Positions 15,852 through 24,407 of a DNA stretch of 64,000 nucleotides are shown here, in pieces. The translations under genes and the position numbers were made by a program. The notes under the pieces were generated by a model. The model saw nothing but the letters and a program-made list of their open reading frames with translations, searched no databases and had not been told where the DNA came from. Each line of letters begins with the position of its first letter. The first letter of the stretch is position 1. This DNA comes from Leifsonia poae. Its GTDB lineage: Bacteria > Actinomycetota > Actinomycetes > Actinomycetales > Microbacteriaceae. Location of the stretch: positions 1 to 64,000 of the forward strand of contig NZ_JAIHLP010000001.1 of assembly GCF_020009625.1 (NCBI RefSeq). The letters run 5' to 3'.

Positions 15852-17404
15852 AGCTCCGGCTGATGGGCAACGCCTTCCGGCGCAGCCCGTGGCAGGTGTT
15901 CGGCCTGGTCGTCGGCCTGGTGTACGGCGTGGCGATCACGGCCGTCGTGGTCGGGGTGCTCATCGCGGCCCGGTTGATCCCGGATGCGGCTTCGGTGCAC
16001 AGCGTCATCGTCGTCATCGGCTCGCTGGTTGTGCTCGGGTTCGCGGTTCTCCCGCTCCTCTTCGGTGTCGACGACACGCTCGATCCGCGCAAGTTCTCGC
16101 TGTTCGGGATGCCCACTCGCCAGCTCTCGACCGGTCTCGCGCTTGCGGCGCTGATCGGCATCCCGTCGCTGGTGCTCTCGGTGTGCGCTCTCGCCACCGT
16201 CGTCACCTGGTCGAGGGATCCGGGCACGGCGCTGATCGCGCTGGTGTCGGCGGTCATCGTGGTCCTCACCTGCATGCTCGCCTCGCGGGTGACCACCTCG
16301 GTCGCCTCGTTCCTGCTTTCCACACGGCGTTCGCGTGAGTTCGGCGGTGTCATCGGCATCCTCGTGATCGTGCTGGTCGCCCCGGTCGTCTTCCTGCTGC
16401 TCACGATCGACTGGGGTCGTGACGGCCTCGGGGTGGTTTCGGGGTTCGCGTCCTGGCTGAGCTGGACCCCCCTCGGCGCGGTGTGGTCGGTGCCGGGCGA
16501 GGCCGCCCAGGGCGCATGGGGAACAGCCGTGCTGCAGCTGCTCGTGGCCCTGGCCACCCTCGGGCTTCTCTGGCTCGCGTGGACGAACCTCGTCGCTCGG
16601 ATGCTTGTCACTCCGCCGCGCGAAGCGCAGGCGAGGGCATACCACGGTCTCGGCTGGTTCTCTCGTCTGCGCGGCGGCCCGACAGCGGCGATCTCAGCCC
16701 GGTCGATGACCTATTGGGGCAGGGACCCTCGCTACTGGATCTCGCTCGTGATCGTTCCGGTCGTGCCCGTGTTCATCATCGTCGCGCTCACCCTGGGCGG
16801 CATCCCGGCGCACTACGCGTCGCTCGTCCCGTTGCCGATGATCTGCCTTTTCCTCGGCTGGACCATCCACAACGACATCGCCTACGACAACACAGCGATC
16901 TGGCTTCACCTCGTCTCGGGCACCAGGGGGGTGGCCGACCGCGTCGGCCGGATTTTCCCGCCGCTGATCATCGGTGTTCCGGTGATCGTGGTGGGTTCCC
17001 TCCTCACGACCGCGATCTTCGGCGAGTGGGACATCCTCCCGGCCGTCGCCGGCCTCAGCGGAGCGATCCTGCTGATCGGTCTGGGGCTGTCGAGCGTCGC
17101 ATCCGCACTGTTCCCGTATCCGGCCACGAAGCCGGGAGACAGCGCGTTCGCGCAGCCTCAGACCTCGGGAGCGTCTGCGGCGCTGGTGCAGGCGCTGAGC
17201 TTCCTCGCGATCATCGTGGTCGCCTCGCCCATCCTCGTGTTCTTGGTCCTCGGGCTCGCCGTGTCGCCGATCTGGCTCACGATCGCCCCGCTGTCGGCCG
17301 TAGTGCTCGGTTTCGGTTCGCTGTTCGGGGGCCTCTACCTGGGCGCGAGAGTCTTCGACCGGCGCGGGCCGGAGCTGATGGCCTTCGCGAACCGCAACGA
17401 CTGA
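15827..17404 (+). CDS. Large ABC transporter permease (ABC-2 type)
   Basis: A 525-residue protein with roughly a dozen hydrophobic segments in two halves separated by a hydrophilic region around TPPREAQARAYHGLGWFSRLRGG. Its GTG at 15827 lies inside the end of the ATPase gene. The length and duplicated helix arrangement match actinobacterial ABC-2 permeases that serve as both membrane halves. Motifs such as FSLFGMPTRQLSTGLALAAL and WGRDPRYW recur in these exporters. The cargo is unknown; no peptide or antibiotic genes adjoin it. Confidence 0.85.
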   Translation: MVAQFFGLKLRLMGNAFRRSPWQVFGLVVGLVYGVAITAVVVGVLIAARLIPDAASVHSVIVVIGSLVVLGFAVLPLLFGVDDTLDPRKFSLFGMPTRQLSTGLALAALIGIPSLVLSVCALATVVTWSRDPGTALIALVSAVIVVLTCMLASRVTTSVASFLLSTRRSREFGGVIGILVIVLVAPVVFLLLTIDWGRDGLGVVSGFASWLSWTPLGAVWSVPGEAAQGAWGTAVLQLLVALATLGLLWLAWTNLVARMLVTPPREAQARAYHGLGWFSRLRGGPTAAISARSMTYWGRDPRYWISLVIVPVVPVFIIVALTLGGIPAHYASLVPLPMICLFLGWTIHNDIAYDNTAIWLHLVSGTRGVADRVGRIFPPLIIGVPVIVVGSLLTTAIFGEWDILPAVAGLSGAILLIGLGLSSVASALFPYPATKPGDSAFAQPQTSGASAALVQALSFLAIIVVASPILVFLVLGLAVSPIWLTIAPLSAVVLGFGSLFGGLYLGARVFDRRGPELMAFANRND

Positions 17405-17417
17405 CCCGCGGGCGATT

Positions 17418-17423
17418 TAGACT
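17418..17423 (+). promoter_or_regulatory. -10 box of a leaderless promoter
   Basis: TAGACT, six bases (GGTCGG), then the ATG at 17430. Confidence 0.55.
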
Positions 17424-17429
17424 GGTCGG

Positions 17430-17714
17430 ATGAACGAAGCGAGCATCTCCGAACCCGGCGCCATCCCCGACGGTGGCGGTACCGCGACGCTGGACCGCGA
17501 GCTCGAGGAGCTGCTGCAGAACCAGAACGTCGACCCGGGCGACCACGAGCGGTTCTCGCACTACGTCAAGAAGGAGCAGATCCTCGAGTCGGCCATGACC
17601 GGGAAACCGGTGAAGGCTCTCTGCGGCAAGATGTGGACGCCCGGCCGTGATCCGCAGAAGTTCCCGGTGTGCCCCACTTGCAAAGAGATCTACGAGAAGC
17701 TGAAAGACGAGTAG
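17430..17714 (+). CDS. DUF3039 family protein
   Basis: A 94-residue acidic protein matching the actinobacterial DUF3039 pattern: an N-terminal acidic stretch with LDRELEELLQNQ, a central DHERFSHYVKKEQI, and a likely zinc site formed by ALCGK and CPTCKEIYEKL. The family is widespread in Actinobacteria and commonly sits beside pncB, as here, but its job is not established. It is transcribed apart from the ABC genes by a leaderless promoter and is convergent with pncB, 15 bp away. Confidence 0.88.
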   Translation: MNEASISEPGAIPDGGGTATLDRELEELLQNQNVDPGDHERFSHYVKKEQILESAMTGKPVKALCGKMWTPGRDPQKFPVCPTCKEIYEKLKDE

Positions 17715-17729
17715 GTCGAACCCGACCCG

Positions 17730-19040
17730 TCACACGTAGATCGTCGGCAGCACGGCGTCGCCGCGTCCGACCCGGAATGCCTGGTCCGGCAGTTCCGCCA
17801 TCGCACGTTCGCGGTGTTCGCGGGCGGCCGCCGTGCCCGACGCGCCGAGATGTTCCCGGTGCACGTCACCGGCGGTGACCAGGGGAACCAGGAGGTCGCG
17901 GCCGTTGTCGTGAACCGTGGCGCCGTGTTCCACGATGTGGATCGCCTCGGCCACGGCTCTGCCCTTCGCATCCAGGCGACGCACCGGATGCTTACGGCCG
18001 CCGACACTCGCTTTGCCGTCCGACTTCTTCGCCACCGGAACCCAGTCGCCGTCGCCGTCGTGGCTGCGATGCGCGACGAGCTTGTAGACCATACCGGAGG
18101 CGGGGGAGCCCGACCCGGTGACGACCGAGGTTCCGACACCGTATGAGTCGACCGGCGAAGCGGAAAGCGCGGCGATGGTGAACTCGTCGAGGTCGTTGGT
18201 CACGGTGATCCGGGTGCTCGTCGCCCCGAGGGAGTCGAGCTGAGCACGCACCTGTCGCACGAGGTTGGGCAGATCGCCGGAATCGAGGCGCACGGCGCCG
18301 AGGCCGGGGCCGGCGACGCGCACTGCCAGTTCGATCGCCTTCTCCACATCGAAGGTGTCGACGAGCAGGGTCGTCGACGGGCCGAATGCGTCGACCTGGG
18401 CGCGGAACGCTTCTTCCTCGCTGTCGTGCAGCAGCGTGAACGCGTGTGCGGCCGTCCCCATGGTGGGGACGCCCCAGGTGCGTCCGGCCTCCAGATTGGA
18501 GGTGGCGCTGAAACCGGCGATGAATGCCGCCCTGGCCGCCGCGACGGCCGAGCGCTCGTTCGCGCGGCGCGAACCCATTTCGGCGACCGGGCGCCCGTTC
18601 GCGGCGGTCACCATGCGCGCGGCGGCGCTGGCGACGGCTGAGTCGTAGTTGAAGACACTGAGGATGAGCGTCTCGAGGATCACACCCTCGGCGAAGGGCG
18701 CGTCCACGACCAGGAACGGGGAACCCGGGAAGTAGACCTCGCCTTCGCGGTAGCCGCTGATGGTGCCGCTGAACCGGTAGTCGGCGAGCCAGTCGAGTGT
18801 CGCATCCCGAACCACCCCGTTCTCGCGCAGCCACTCCAGCTCGGGCTCGCCGAACCGGAATTGCTCGATCAATGCGAGCAGGCGCCCGGTTCCCGCGAGG
18901 ATGCCGTAGCGGCGACCCTCGGGCAGCCGGCGGGTGAACGCCTCGAAGACGCACTCCCGGTCGTGCGTGCCGGCCAGCAGCGCTGCGTCAAGCATGGTGA
19001 GTTCGTAGCGGTCGGTCAGGAACGCGGAAGAGGCGGTCAC
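17730..19040 (-). CDS. pncB: Nicotinate phosphoribosyltransferase
   Basis: A 436-residue enzyme that converts nicotinate and PRPP to nicotinate mononucleotide in the NAD salvage (Preiss-Handler) pathway. Recognisable are TDRYELTMLDA at the N-terminus, EMGSRRANERSAVAAARAA with the substrate loop, FSATSNLEAGRTWGVPTMGTAAHAF, LLVDTFD, AVRLDSGDL and SYGVGTSVVTG near the C-terminal third. The length is normal. The GTG start is fixed by a TAGGCT -10 box six bases upstream, with no ribosome-binding site. Confidence 0.95.
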   Translation of the reverse strand: MTASSAFLTDRYELTMLDAALLAGTHDRECVFEAFTRRLPEGRRYGILAGTGRLLALIEQFRFGEPELEWLRENGVVRDATLDWLADYRFSGTISGYREGEVYFPGSPFLVVDAPFAEGVILETLILSVFNYDSAVASAAARMVTAANGRPVAEMGSRRANERSAVAAARAAFIAGFSATSNLEAGRTWGVPTMGTAAHAFTLLHDSEEEAFRAQVDAFGPSTTLLVDTFDVEKAIELAVRVAGPGLGAVRLDSGDLPNLVRQVRAQLDSLGATSTRITVTNDLDEFTIAALSASPVDSYGVGTSVVTGSGSPASGMVYKLVAHRSHDGDGDWVPVAKKSDGKASVGGRKHPVRRLDAKGRAVAEAIHIVEHGATVHDNGRDLLVPLVTAGDVHREHLGASGTAAAREHRERAMAELPDQAFRVGRGDAVLPTIYV

Positions 19041-19046
19041 GCTGTC

Positions 19047-19052
19047 AGCCTA
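19047..19052 (-). promoter_or_regulatory. -10 box of the leaderless pncB promoter
   Basis: Minus-strand TAGGCT is followed by GACAGC and the GTG at 19040. Confidence 0.55.
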
Positions 19053-19101
19053 GGTGATGTCTGCCGTTTTCGGCGGGCTACGCGTTGTATGGTGGCTTCT
19101 T

Positions 19102-19920
19102 GTGACCGATGCGCCGATTGGGATTTTCGACTCGGGTGTCGGGGGGCTCACCGTCGCCCGGGCGATCCGCGATCAGCTCCCTCACGAGTCCCTGCTCTAC
19201 GTGGGGGACACTGCGCACTCGCCGTACGGGCCGAAGCCGATCGCCGATGTGCGGCGCTTCTCGCTCGAGGTGCTCGACTTCCTCGTCGATCAGGGTGTCA
19301 AGTTGCTCGTGATCGCCTGCAATACTGCATCGTCGGCGATGCTGCGGGATGCGCGCGAGCGCTATTCGGTTCCGGTGATCGAGGTCATCCAGCCGGCGGT
19401 GCGTCGCGCGGTCGCCGCGACCAGGACGCGTCGTGTCGGGGTGATCGGAACACTCGGCACCATCAACTCGCGAGCCTACGAGGATGCCTTCGCCGCCGCT
19501 CCCGATCTGCAGCTGTTCACGCAGGCGTGTCCCCGTTTCGTGGAGTTCGTGGAGGCCGGGGTGACCAGCGGCGACGAGGTGCTGCAGATCACGGCCGACT
19601 ACCTTCGGCCGCTCCGCGACGCCGATGTCGACACCCTCGTGCTCGGATGCACGCACTACCCGTTCCTGAAAGGCGCGATCTCGTACGTGATGGGCGAGGG
19701 CGTCACGCTCGTCTCCAGCGACACCGAGACGGCCAAAGACGTCTACCGCACTCTTGTCGGGCAAGGCCTGGAGAGGACCTCGACGGCTCCTCCGACGATC
19801 CGCTACGAGGCCACCGGCTCGGATGCGGGCGACTTCCTGCGCCTGGCGCACCGTTTCATCGGTCCCGAGGTCTCACGGGTCGACCTCGTGCAGACCGGTG
19901 TGATCGATCTTCCCCTCTGA
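19102..19920 (+). CDS. murI: Glutamate racemase
   Basis: A 272-residue cofactor-independent racemase that makes D-glutamate for peptidoglycan. The two catalytic cysteines are visible in [10 protein letters not shown] and VLGCTHYPF. The N-terminal signature [15 protein letters not shown] and the [11 protein letters not shown] motif confirm the family. The GTG at 19102 is chosen because the family starts right before the GIFDSG motif; a longer reading from 19054 would add 16 unrelated residues. A TATGGT box eight bases before the GTG suggests little or no leader. It heads a murI-rph-rdgB run. Confidence 0.95.
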   Translation: MTDAPIGIFDSGVGGLTVARAIRDQLPHESLLYVGDTAHSPYGPKPIADVRRFSLEVLDFLVDQGVKLLVIACNTASSAMLRDARERYSVPVIEVIQPAVRRAVAATRTRRVGVIGTLGTINSRAYEDAFAAAPDLQLFTQACPRFVEFVEAGVTSGDEVLQITADYLRPLRDADVDTLVLGCTHYPFLKGAISYVMGEGVTLVSSDTETAKDVYRTLVGQGLERTSTAPPTIRYEATGSDAGDFLRLAHRFIGPEVSRVDLVQTGVIDLPL

Positions 19921-19947
19921 CCGCATCCCCACCCCTAGGAGACTCCT

Positions 19948-20691
19948 GTGACCGACATCACCCGCGCCGACGGGCGCACCCTCGACCAACTGCGACCGGT
20001 GACGATCGAGCGCGGCTGGAGCAAGAACGCCGAAGGCTCGGCGCTGATCTCTTTCGGTAACACCCGAGTGCTGTGCACGGCGTCGTTCACGAATGGTGTC
20101 CCGCGCTGGATGGCGGGCAAGGGCAAAGGCTGGGTCACCGCCGAGTACTCGATGCTGCCGCGCTCCACGAACAGTCGCATGGATCGCGAGTCGGTGAAGG
20201 GGAAGATCGGTGGACGCACCCACGAGATCAGCCGGCTCATCGGGCGCAGCCTGCGCGCGGTCGTCGATATGAAGGCTCTCGGCGAGAACACGATCGTGCT
20301 CGACTGCGATGTGCTCCAGGCCGACGGCGGCACGCGCACAGCGGCGATCACCGGGGCTTACGTCGCCCTCGCCGACGCCCTCGAGTGGGGACGCGAGCAC
20401 CGGTTCATCGGCCAGCGCGCGACACCGCTGATCGACTCTGTCTCGGCCGTTTCGGTGGGCATCATCGACGGTTCGCCGATGCTCGACCTCGCCTACGTCG
20501 AGGATGTGCGCGCGGAGACCGACATGAACGTGGTCGTCACCGGTCGCGGCCTCTTCGTCGAGGTGCAGGGCACCGCCGAGGGTGCCCCGTTCGACCGACG
20601 GGAACTCGATTCGTTGCTCGACCTCGCGCTCGGCGGCGCCGAGACGCTGAAGACGGTTCAGAGCGAGGCGCTGGCGGCGGAACTGCGATGA
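19948..20691 (+). CDS. rph: Ribonuclease PH
   Basis: A 247-residue phosphorolytic 3'-5' exoribonuclease that trims tRNA 3' ends. Typical features are [18 protein letters not shown] at the start, [31 protein letters not shown] and the phosphate-site region [18 protein letters not shown], ending with [11 protein letters not shown]. The GTG start at 19948 has TAGGAG at the right distance. Its stop overlaps the rdgB ATG (ATGA), a coupling seen in many actinobacteria and proteobacteria. Confidence 0.96.
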   Translation: MTDITRADGRTLDQLRPVTIERGWSKNAEGSALISFGNTRVLCTASFTNGVPRWMAGKGKGWVTAEYSMLPRSTNSRMDRESVKGKIGGRTHEISRLIGRSLRAVVDMKALGENTIVLDCDVLQADGGTRTAAITGAYVALADALEWGREHRFIGQRATPLIDSVSAVSVGIIDGSPMLDLAYVEDVRAETDMNVVVTGRGLFVEVQGTAEGAPFDRRELDSLLDLALGGAETLKTVQSEALAAELR

Positions 20692-21284
20692 CCCGCGTCG
20701 TCCTCGCCACCCACAACCAGCACAAGGCCGGGGAGTTCCAGCAGATCCTCGGCGACGCGGTTCCGGGGTTGGAGATCGTCGCTTACGACGGCCCGGAGCC
20801 GGTCGAGGACGGGGTGACCTTCGAGGCCAACGCCCTCATCAAGGCCCGCACCGCTGCGACGCACACCGGGCTTCCCGCTCTGGCCGACGACTCCGGGATC
20901 TGCGTCGACGCGATGGGCGGCGCACCCGGCATCTTCTCCGCTCGATGGGCCGGCCGCCACGGCGACGCCGAGGCCAATCTGCGACTGTTGCTCGACCAGC
21001 TCGCTGATCTGCCGGACGGCGCCCGCGGTGCGTATTTCTCCGCCACGCTGGCTCTGGTCACGCCCGAGGGTGACGAGACCGTTGTGGAGGGTCGCTGGCC
21101 CGGCAGCATCGCCCACGAGGCTCGTGGCACCCAGGGTCACGGCTACGATCCGATCTTCGTCCCGCGCGGCCACGAGTCGACGACGGCGGAGCTCGGCCCC
21201 GAGGTCAAGAACGTGGAAAGCCACCGCGCCCGGGCCTTCGCGGCCGCCATCCCCGCGCTCAGGGAGCTGGTCGCGCGCGGCTGA
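20688..21284 (+). CDS. rdgB: Non-canonical purine NTP pyrophosphatase (RdgB/HAM1)
   Basis: A 198-residue enzyme that hydrolyses dITP/XTP/ITP to monophosphates and so keeps deaminated purines out of nucleic acids. Motifs: [50 protein letters not shown], and the C-terminal [10 protein letters not shown] plus SHRARAF. The ATG at 20688 overlaps the rph stop. Length and all key residues are normal. Confidence 0.95.
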   Translation: MTRVVLATHNQHKAGEFQQILGDAVPGLEIVAYDGPEPVEDGVTFEANALIKARTAATHTGLPALADDSGICVDAMGGAPGIFSARWAGRHGDAEANLRLLLDQLADLPDGARGAYFSATLALVTPEGDETVVEGRWPGSIAHEARGTQGHGYDPIFVPRGHESTTAELGPEVKNVESHRARAFAAAIPALRELVARG

Positions 21285-21302
21285 TCGCTGCCGGCGTCGT
21301 GA

Positions 21303-21323
21303 GAATGAGAACGGCACTCATTC
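21303..21323. promoter_or_regulatory. Inverted repeat before the cation efflux gene, candidate metal-responsive operator
   Basis: GAATGAG and CTCATTC form a perfect 7-bp inverted repeat with a 7-bp spacer, 55 bp before the start of a zinc/cadmium-type efflux gene. The TGA-n-TCA symmetry resembles Zur/Fur-like and ArsR/SmtB-like sites. Which regulator binds is not known. Confidence 0.5.
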
Positions 21324-21378
21324 CTATCTGGGCCCCACCTCTGGCGGGTCGAGGGTCTGCATGCCTACCGTTGAAGAG

Positions 21379-22290
21379 ATGAGTCACAACCACGCCCACG
21401 GGCACACCGGAAACCGCAACCGCCTCCTGATCGCGATCGGGATCGTGGCGGCGGTGCTCGTCGTGGAGGTCGTCGGTGCCTGGCTGAGCGGATCGCTCTC
21501 ACTGCTGGCCGATGCCGGCCACATGTTGAGCGATCTGACCGGGCTCATCGTCGCCCTGATCGCAAGCATCGTGGCCGCTCGACCCCCGAGCGACCGGCAG
21601 ACGTTCGGCTACCAGCGCGCGGAAGTGTTCGGCGCGCTCATCAACGGCCTGATCCTGCTCGTCGTCGCTGTGACGGTCACGGTCGGAGCGATCGGCCGGT
21701 TGGTCGGCGGTGCCGAGGCCGAAGTGCAGAGCGTTCCGATGCTGATCGTGGCCGGGATCGGCCTGGTCGCCAATGCTGGTGCGCTGCTGCTGCTGCGCCC
21801 CGCGGCGGGGCGTTCGATCAACATGCGCGGCGCGTACCTGGAGGTGCTCGGCGACCTGATCGGGTCGGTCACGGTGATCGTGGCCGCTTTGGTCATCCTG
21901 TTCACCGGGTTCGTCCCCGCCGATGCGATCGCCTCGTTGCTGATCGCAGCCCTGATCGTTCCCCGGGCGTTCCTGCTGCTCAGGGATGTGGTGCGCGTGC
22001 TGAGCGAGGCGGCGCCGGCCGACACCGATGTGGCCGAGATCCGAACCCACATCCAGGGCACGAAGGGGGTCGTCGCCGTCCACGACGTGCACGTCTGGGC
22101 CATCACATCCGGCGCGCCGGTGTTCACCGCACATGTGGTGGTGGAGCCGGAGGTCTTCCGTTCGGGGCGCACGGGTGAACTGCTCGACGAGCTCTCGGGC
22201 TGTCTCTCGGCGCACTTCGATGTGGAGCACTCCACTTTCCAGCTGGAACCGGCCGAGCACGCCGCCCACGAGGACGAACTTCACCGGTAG
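21379..22290 (+). CDS. Cation diffusion facilitator (Zn/Cd/Co efflux)
   Basis: A 303-residue CDF transporter. A short His-rich N-terminus (MSHNHAHGHTGNRN) precedes membrane helices containing SLSLLADAGHMLSDLTGL, the HxxxD-type metal site, and the cytoplasmic ferredoxin-like C-terminal domain with HDVHVWAITSG. The family exports Zn2+ or similar ions in exchange for protons. I use ATG 21379 because conserved sequence starts there; ATG 21361 in frame adds six residues. The inverted repeat upstream suggests metal-dependent control. Confidence 0.9.
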   Translation: MSHNHAHGHTGNRNRLLIAIGIVAAVLVVEVVGAWLSGSLSLLADAGHMLSDLTGLIVALIASIVAARPPSDRQTFGYQRAEVFGALINGLILLVVAVTVTVGAIGRLVGGAEAEVQSVPMLIVAGIGLVANAGALLLLRPAAGRSINMRGAYLEVLGDLIGSVTVIVAALVILFTGFVPADAIASLLIAALIVPRAFLLLRDVVRVLSEAAPADTDVAEIRTHIQGTKGVVAVHDVHVWAITSGAPVFTAHVVVEPEVFRSGRTGELLDELSGCLSAHFDVEHSTFQLEPAEHAAHEDELHR

Positions 22291-22311
22291 CCGGCAGCCG
22301 GTAGCCGGCAG
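22284..22311. repeat. 14-bp perfect tandem duplication
   Basis: CCGGTAGCCGGCAG occurs twice in a row. The first copy contains the stop codon of the efflux gene. It probably arose by slippage and lies between convergent genes. Confidence 0.7.
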
Positions 22312-22324
22312 CGAGGAGGGGCGG

Positions 22325-23014
22325 TCAGTTCTCCGGCGCCGTCTCGGCGGCCCGGGCGGCCGCGTTCTTCTTGGCCTTCCGCGTGGACTTGATGTAGTGG
22401 TACAGCGTCGGGACGAGCGTCACGACGACCGCACCGATGAGGATCACGTCGATGTACTTCTCGACGAAATGCGCCACCGGCGGGATGTAGCCGATCAGGA
22501 AGCCGAAGTAGGTGAGCCCTGCACCCCAGAGGAGGGCGCCGATCGCGTTGTAGAGCGAGTACTTCTTGTAGTTCATGTGTCCGACGCCGGCGGCGACCGG
22601 CGCGAACGTGCGGATGATCGGCACGAAGCGCGCGAGGATCACGGCGAGGGCGCCGAAACGCTCGAAGAAGCCGTTCGTGCGTTTCACGTTCTCCATGCTG
22701 AACAGTCCGGTCTCTTTGCGTTCGAAGACGCGGGGACCGAGCTTGTGGCCGATCAGATAGCCGGCCTCGCCGCCGAGGAAGGCGGCGAACGCGATGGCGA
22801 GTGCCACCCACCAGATGTCGACGCCGAAGACGAGCGACGTATGGGTGAGCAGGCCCGCGATCACGAGCAGCGTGTCGCCCGGGAGGAGGAACCCGACGAG
22901 GAGTCCGGTCTCGGCGAAGACGATCGCGCACACGACGACCAGGGCCCAGGGTCCGGCGCCGGTGATGATGGCGTGCGGGTCGAGCCACGGGATGAGGGCA
23001 GCGTGATGGATCAA
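22325..23014 (-). CDS. DedA-family membrane protein
   Basis: A 229-residue integral membrane protein of the DedA/SNARE-associated (VTT) family. Diagnostic parts are FAETGLLVGFLLPGDTLLVIAG, GGEAGYLIGHKLG and RFVPIIRTFAPVAAGVGHMNYKKY, containing the conserved Glu and Arg residues. DedA proteins are implicated in undecaprenyl phosphate or phospholipid flipping and envelope homeostasis. A Lys/Ala-rich cytoplasmic tail ends the protein. It is convergent with the cation efflux gene. A GGAGA ribosome-binding site precedes the ATG. Confidence 0.92.
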   Translation of the reverse strand: MIHHAALIPWLDPHAIITGAGPWALVVVCAIVFAETGLLVGFLLPGDTLLVIAGLLTHTSLVFGVDIWWVALAIAFAAFLGGEAGYLIGHKLGPRVFERKETGLFSMENVKRTNGFFERFGALAVILARFVPIIRTFAPVAAGVGHMNYKKYSLYNAIGALLWGAGLTYFGFLIGYIPPVAHFVEKYIDVILIGAVVVTLVPTLYHYIKSTRKAKKNAAARAAETAPEN

Positions 23015-23173
23015 GGTTCTCCAGGTGGCATGTGGCCGGGCGGCGGATGCTCCGAGTTTAGCGGCGGGCTCCTCCGCGAACGCTCAGAATGTGCCAAGCC
23101 GACGCAAAGATCATCCCGTGGTCTGACGGCCGTTCACCCGACGGTACGGGGATGCCGATCGGCTGGAGCGAAG

Positions 23174-23255
23174 TGCGGGAGAAGGGACTTGAACCCTCAC
23201 GCTCGAAAGCACAGGAACCTAAATCCTGCGTGTCTGCCAATTTCACCACTCCCGC
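23174..23255 (-). tRNA. tRNA-Leu (anticodon UAG)
   Basis: Read on the minus strand, the acceptor stem GCGGGAG pairs with CTCCCGC over 7 bp, the anticodon stem CAGGA/TCCTG holds loop TTTAGGT with anticodon TAG, a class II long variable arm follows, and the T-loop is GGTTCAAGTCC. Discriminator A is at 23174; CCA is not encoded. Confidence 0.93.
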
Positions 23256-23272
23256 GGTCGCGCTAGGCGCGG

Positions 23273-24310
23273 CTACGACAATAGCTCATGCACGCGCGGA
23301 GCGACCTCGGTGCCGTAGAGCTCGATGGCCTTCATGAGATGGTCGTGCCCGAGTGTCCCGTTGCTGATCTTGAGGTCGAAGCGTTCGATCCCGAGGCCAC
23401 GTGCGGCGTAGGCGATCTTGTTCGCGACCGTCTCGGGTGACCCGACGACGAGCGCGCCGTCTTCTCCCGCCTCGTGTTCGAATCGGGCGCGGGTGGTGGG
23501 TGGCCAGCCGCGCTCGCGGCCGATCCGGTTGGTCATCGCCTCGTAGTGCGGCCAGAGGATCTCTTTCGCCTCTTCGTCGGTGGCGGCGATGAAGCCGGGG
23601 GAGTGGACACCGATCGGAAGGTCGGTGTCGTGCCCGAATTGTTCGAGGGCGCGGTGGTACAGCTCGGTGAGGGGCTGGAACCGCATCGGCCCGCCGCCGA
23701 TGATCGCGAGCATCAGGGGCAGACCGTAGTGCGCGGCGCGCACGACCGATTCCGGGCTGCCTCCGACGCCTATCCAGGTCTTGAGGGGTCCGTTGTCGAG
23801 GTGTGGGTACACGGATTGGTTTTCGAGTGGTGCGCGCAATTGGCCTGTCCAGCTGACCGGCTGCTCTTTGCGCAGCTCGGCGAAGAGGTTCAGCTTCTCG
23901 TCGAAGAGCTCTTCGTACTGTGCGAGGTCGAATCCGAAGAGCGGGAACGACTCGATGAACGACCCGCGCCCGAGGATGACCTCGGCCCGGCCACCCGAGA
24001 CGCCGTCGAGGGTCGCGAAGCGCTCGAACACGCGCACCGGGTCGTCGGAGCTGAGCACGGTGACCGCTGTTCCGAGGTGGATGTTCTGGGTGCGGCCGGC
24101 GATGGCCGCCAGCACCACTTCCGGTGCGGAGACGGCGAAGTCTTCGCGGTGGTGCTCGCCGACCCCGATGAAGTCGAGGCCGACCTCGTCGGCGAGGACG
24201 CCCTGTTCGACGACGTTGCGCAGCACATGGCCGTAGCCGAGTGGCTTCCCCTGATCGTCGACGGTCACATCGCCGAAGGTGTCGATGCCCAGTTCCAGTG
24301 GTTTCGTCAT
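23273..24310 (-). CDS. LLM-class flavin-dependent oxidoreductase (luciferase-like)
   Basis: A 345-residue TIM-barrel protein of the bacterial luciferase-like family: LELGIDTFGDV at the N-terminus, DFIGVGEHHREDFAVSAPEVVLAAIAGRT, the HLGTAVTVLSSDDPVR strand and VILGRGSFIESFPLFGFDL. These motifs match the group of FMN-dependent oxidoreductases often annotated as alkanal monooxygenase-like; the true substrate is unknown. Its 3' end is 17 bp from tRNA-Leu. Upstream is an ATGC-n4-GCAT palindrome, so it may be regulated. The MFS pump next door is on the same strand, 97 bp away. Confidence 0.88.
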   Translation of the reverse strand: MTKPLELGIDTFGDVTVDDQGKPLGYGHVLRNVVEQGVLADEVGLDFIGVGEHHREDFAVSAPEVVLAAIAGRTQNIHLGTAVTVLSSDDPVRVFERFATLDGVSGGRAEVILGRGSFIESFPLFGFDLAQYEELFDEKLNLFAELRKEQPVSWTGQLRAPLENQSVYPHLDNGPLKTWIGVGGSPESVVRAAHYGLPLMLAIIGGGPMRFQPLTELYHRALEQFGHDTDLPIGVHSPGFIAATDEEAKEILWPHYEAMTNRIGRERGWPPTTRARFEHEAGEDGALVVGSPETVANKIAYAARGLGIERFDLKISNGTLGHDHLMKAIELYGTEVAPRVHELLS

Positions 24311-24339
24311 GCCGTGTCGCCCGTCCGTTCGTCATTTAC

Positions 24340-24351
24340 ATGCGTTTGCAT
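24340..24351. promoter_or_regulatory. Palindrome upstream of the LLM oxidoreductase gene
   Basis: ATGC-GTTT-GCAT is a 4-bp-arm inverted repeat in an AT-rich patch (24333-24360) that must hold the promoter for the oxidoreductase. It is a plausible operator; no regulator gene is adjacent. Confidence 0.35.
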
Positions 24352-24407
24352 ACATTAAACCGTGCCGTCTCCGAGACTATTCCTCGGAGGGCGCCATGCC
24401 CACGGGC

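Noticed and set aside
22284..22311. Terminator between the cation efflux and DedA genes
   Set aside because: The sequence is a tandem 14-bp duplication; the possible hairpin is weak and lacks a loop and tail of the usual form.
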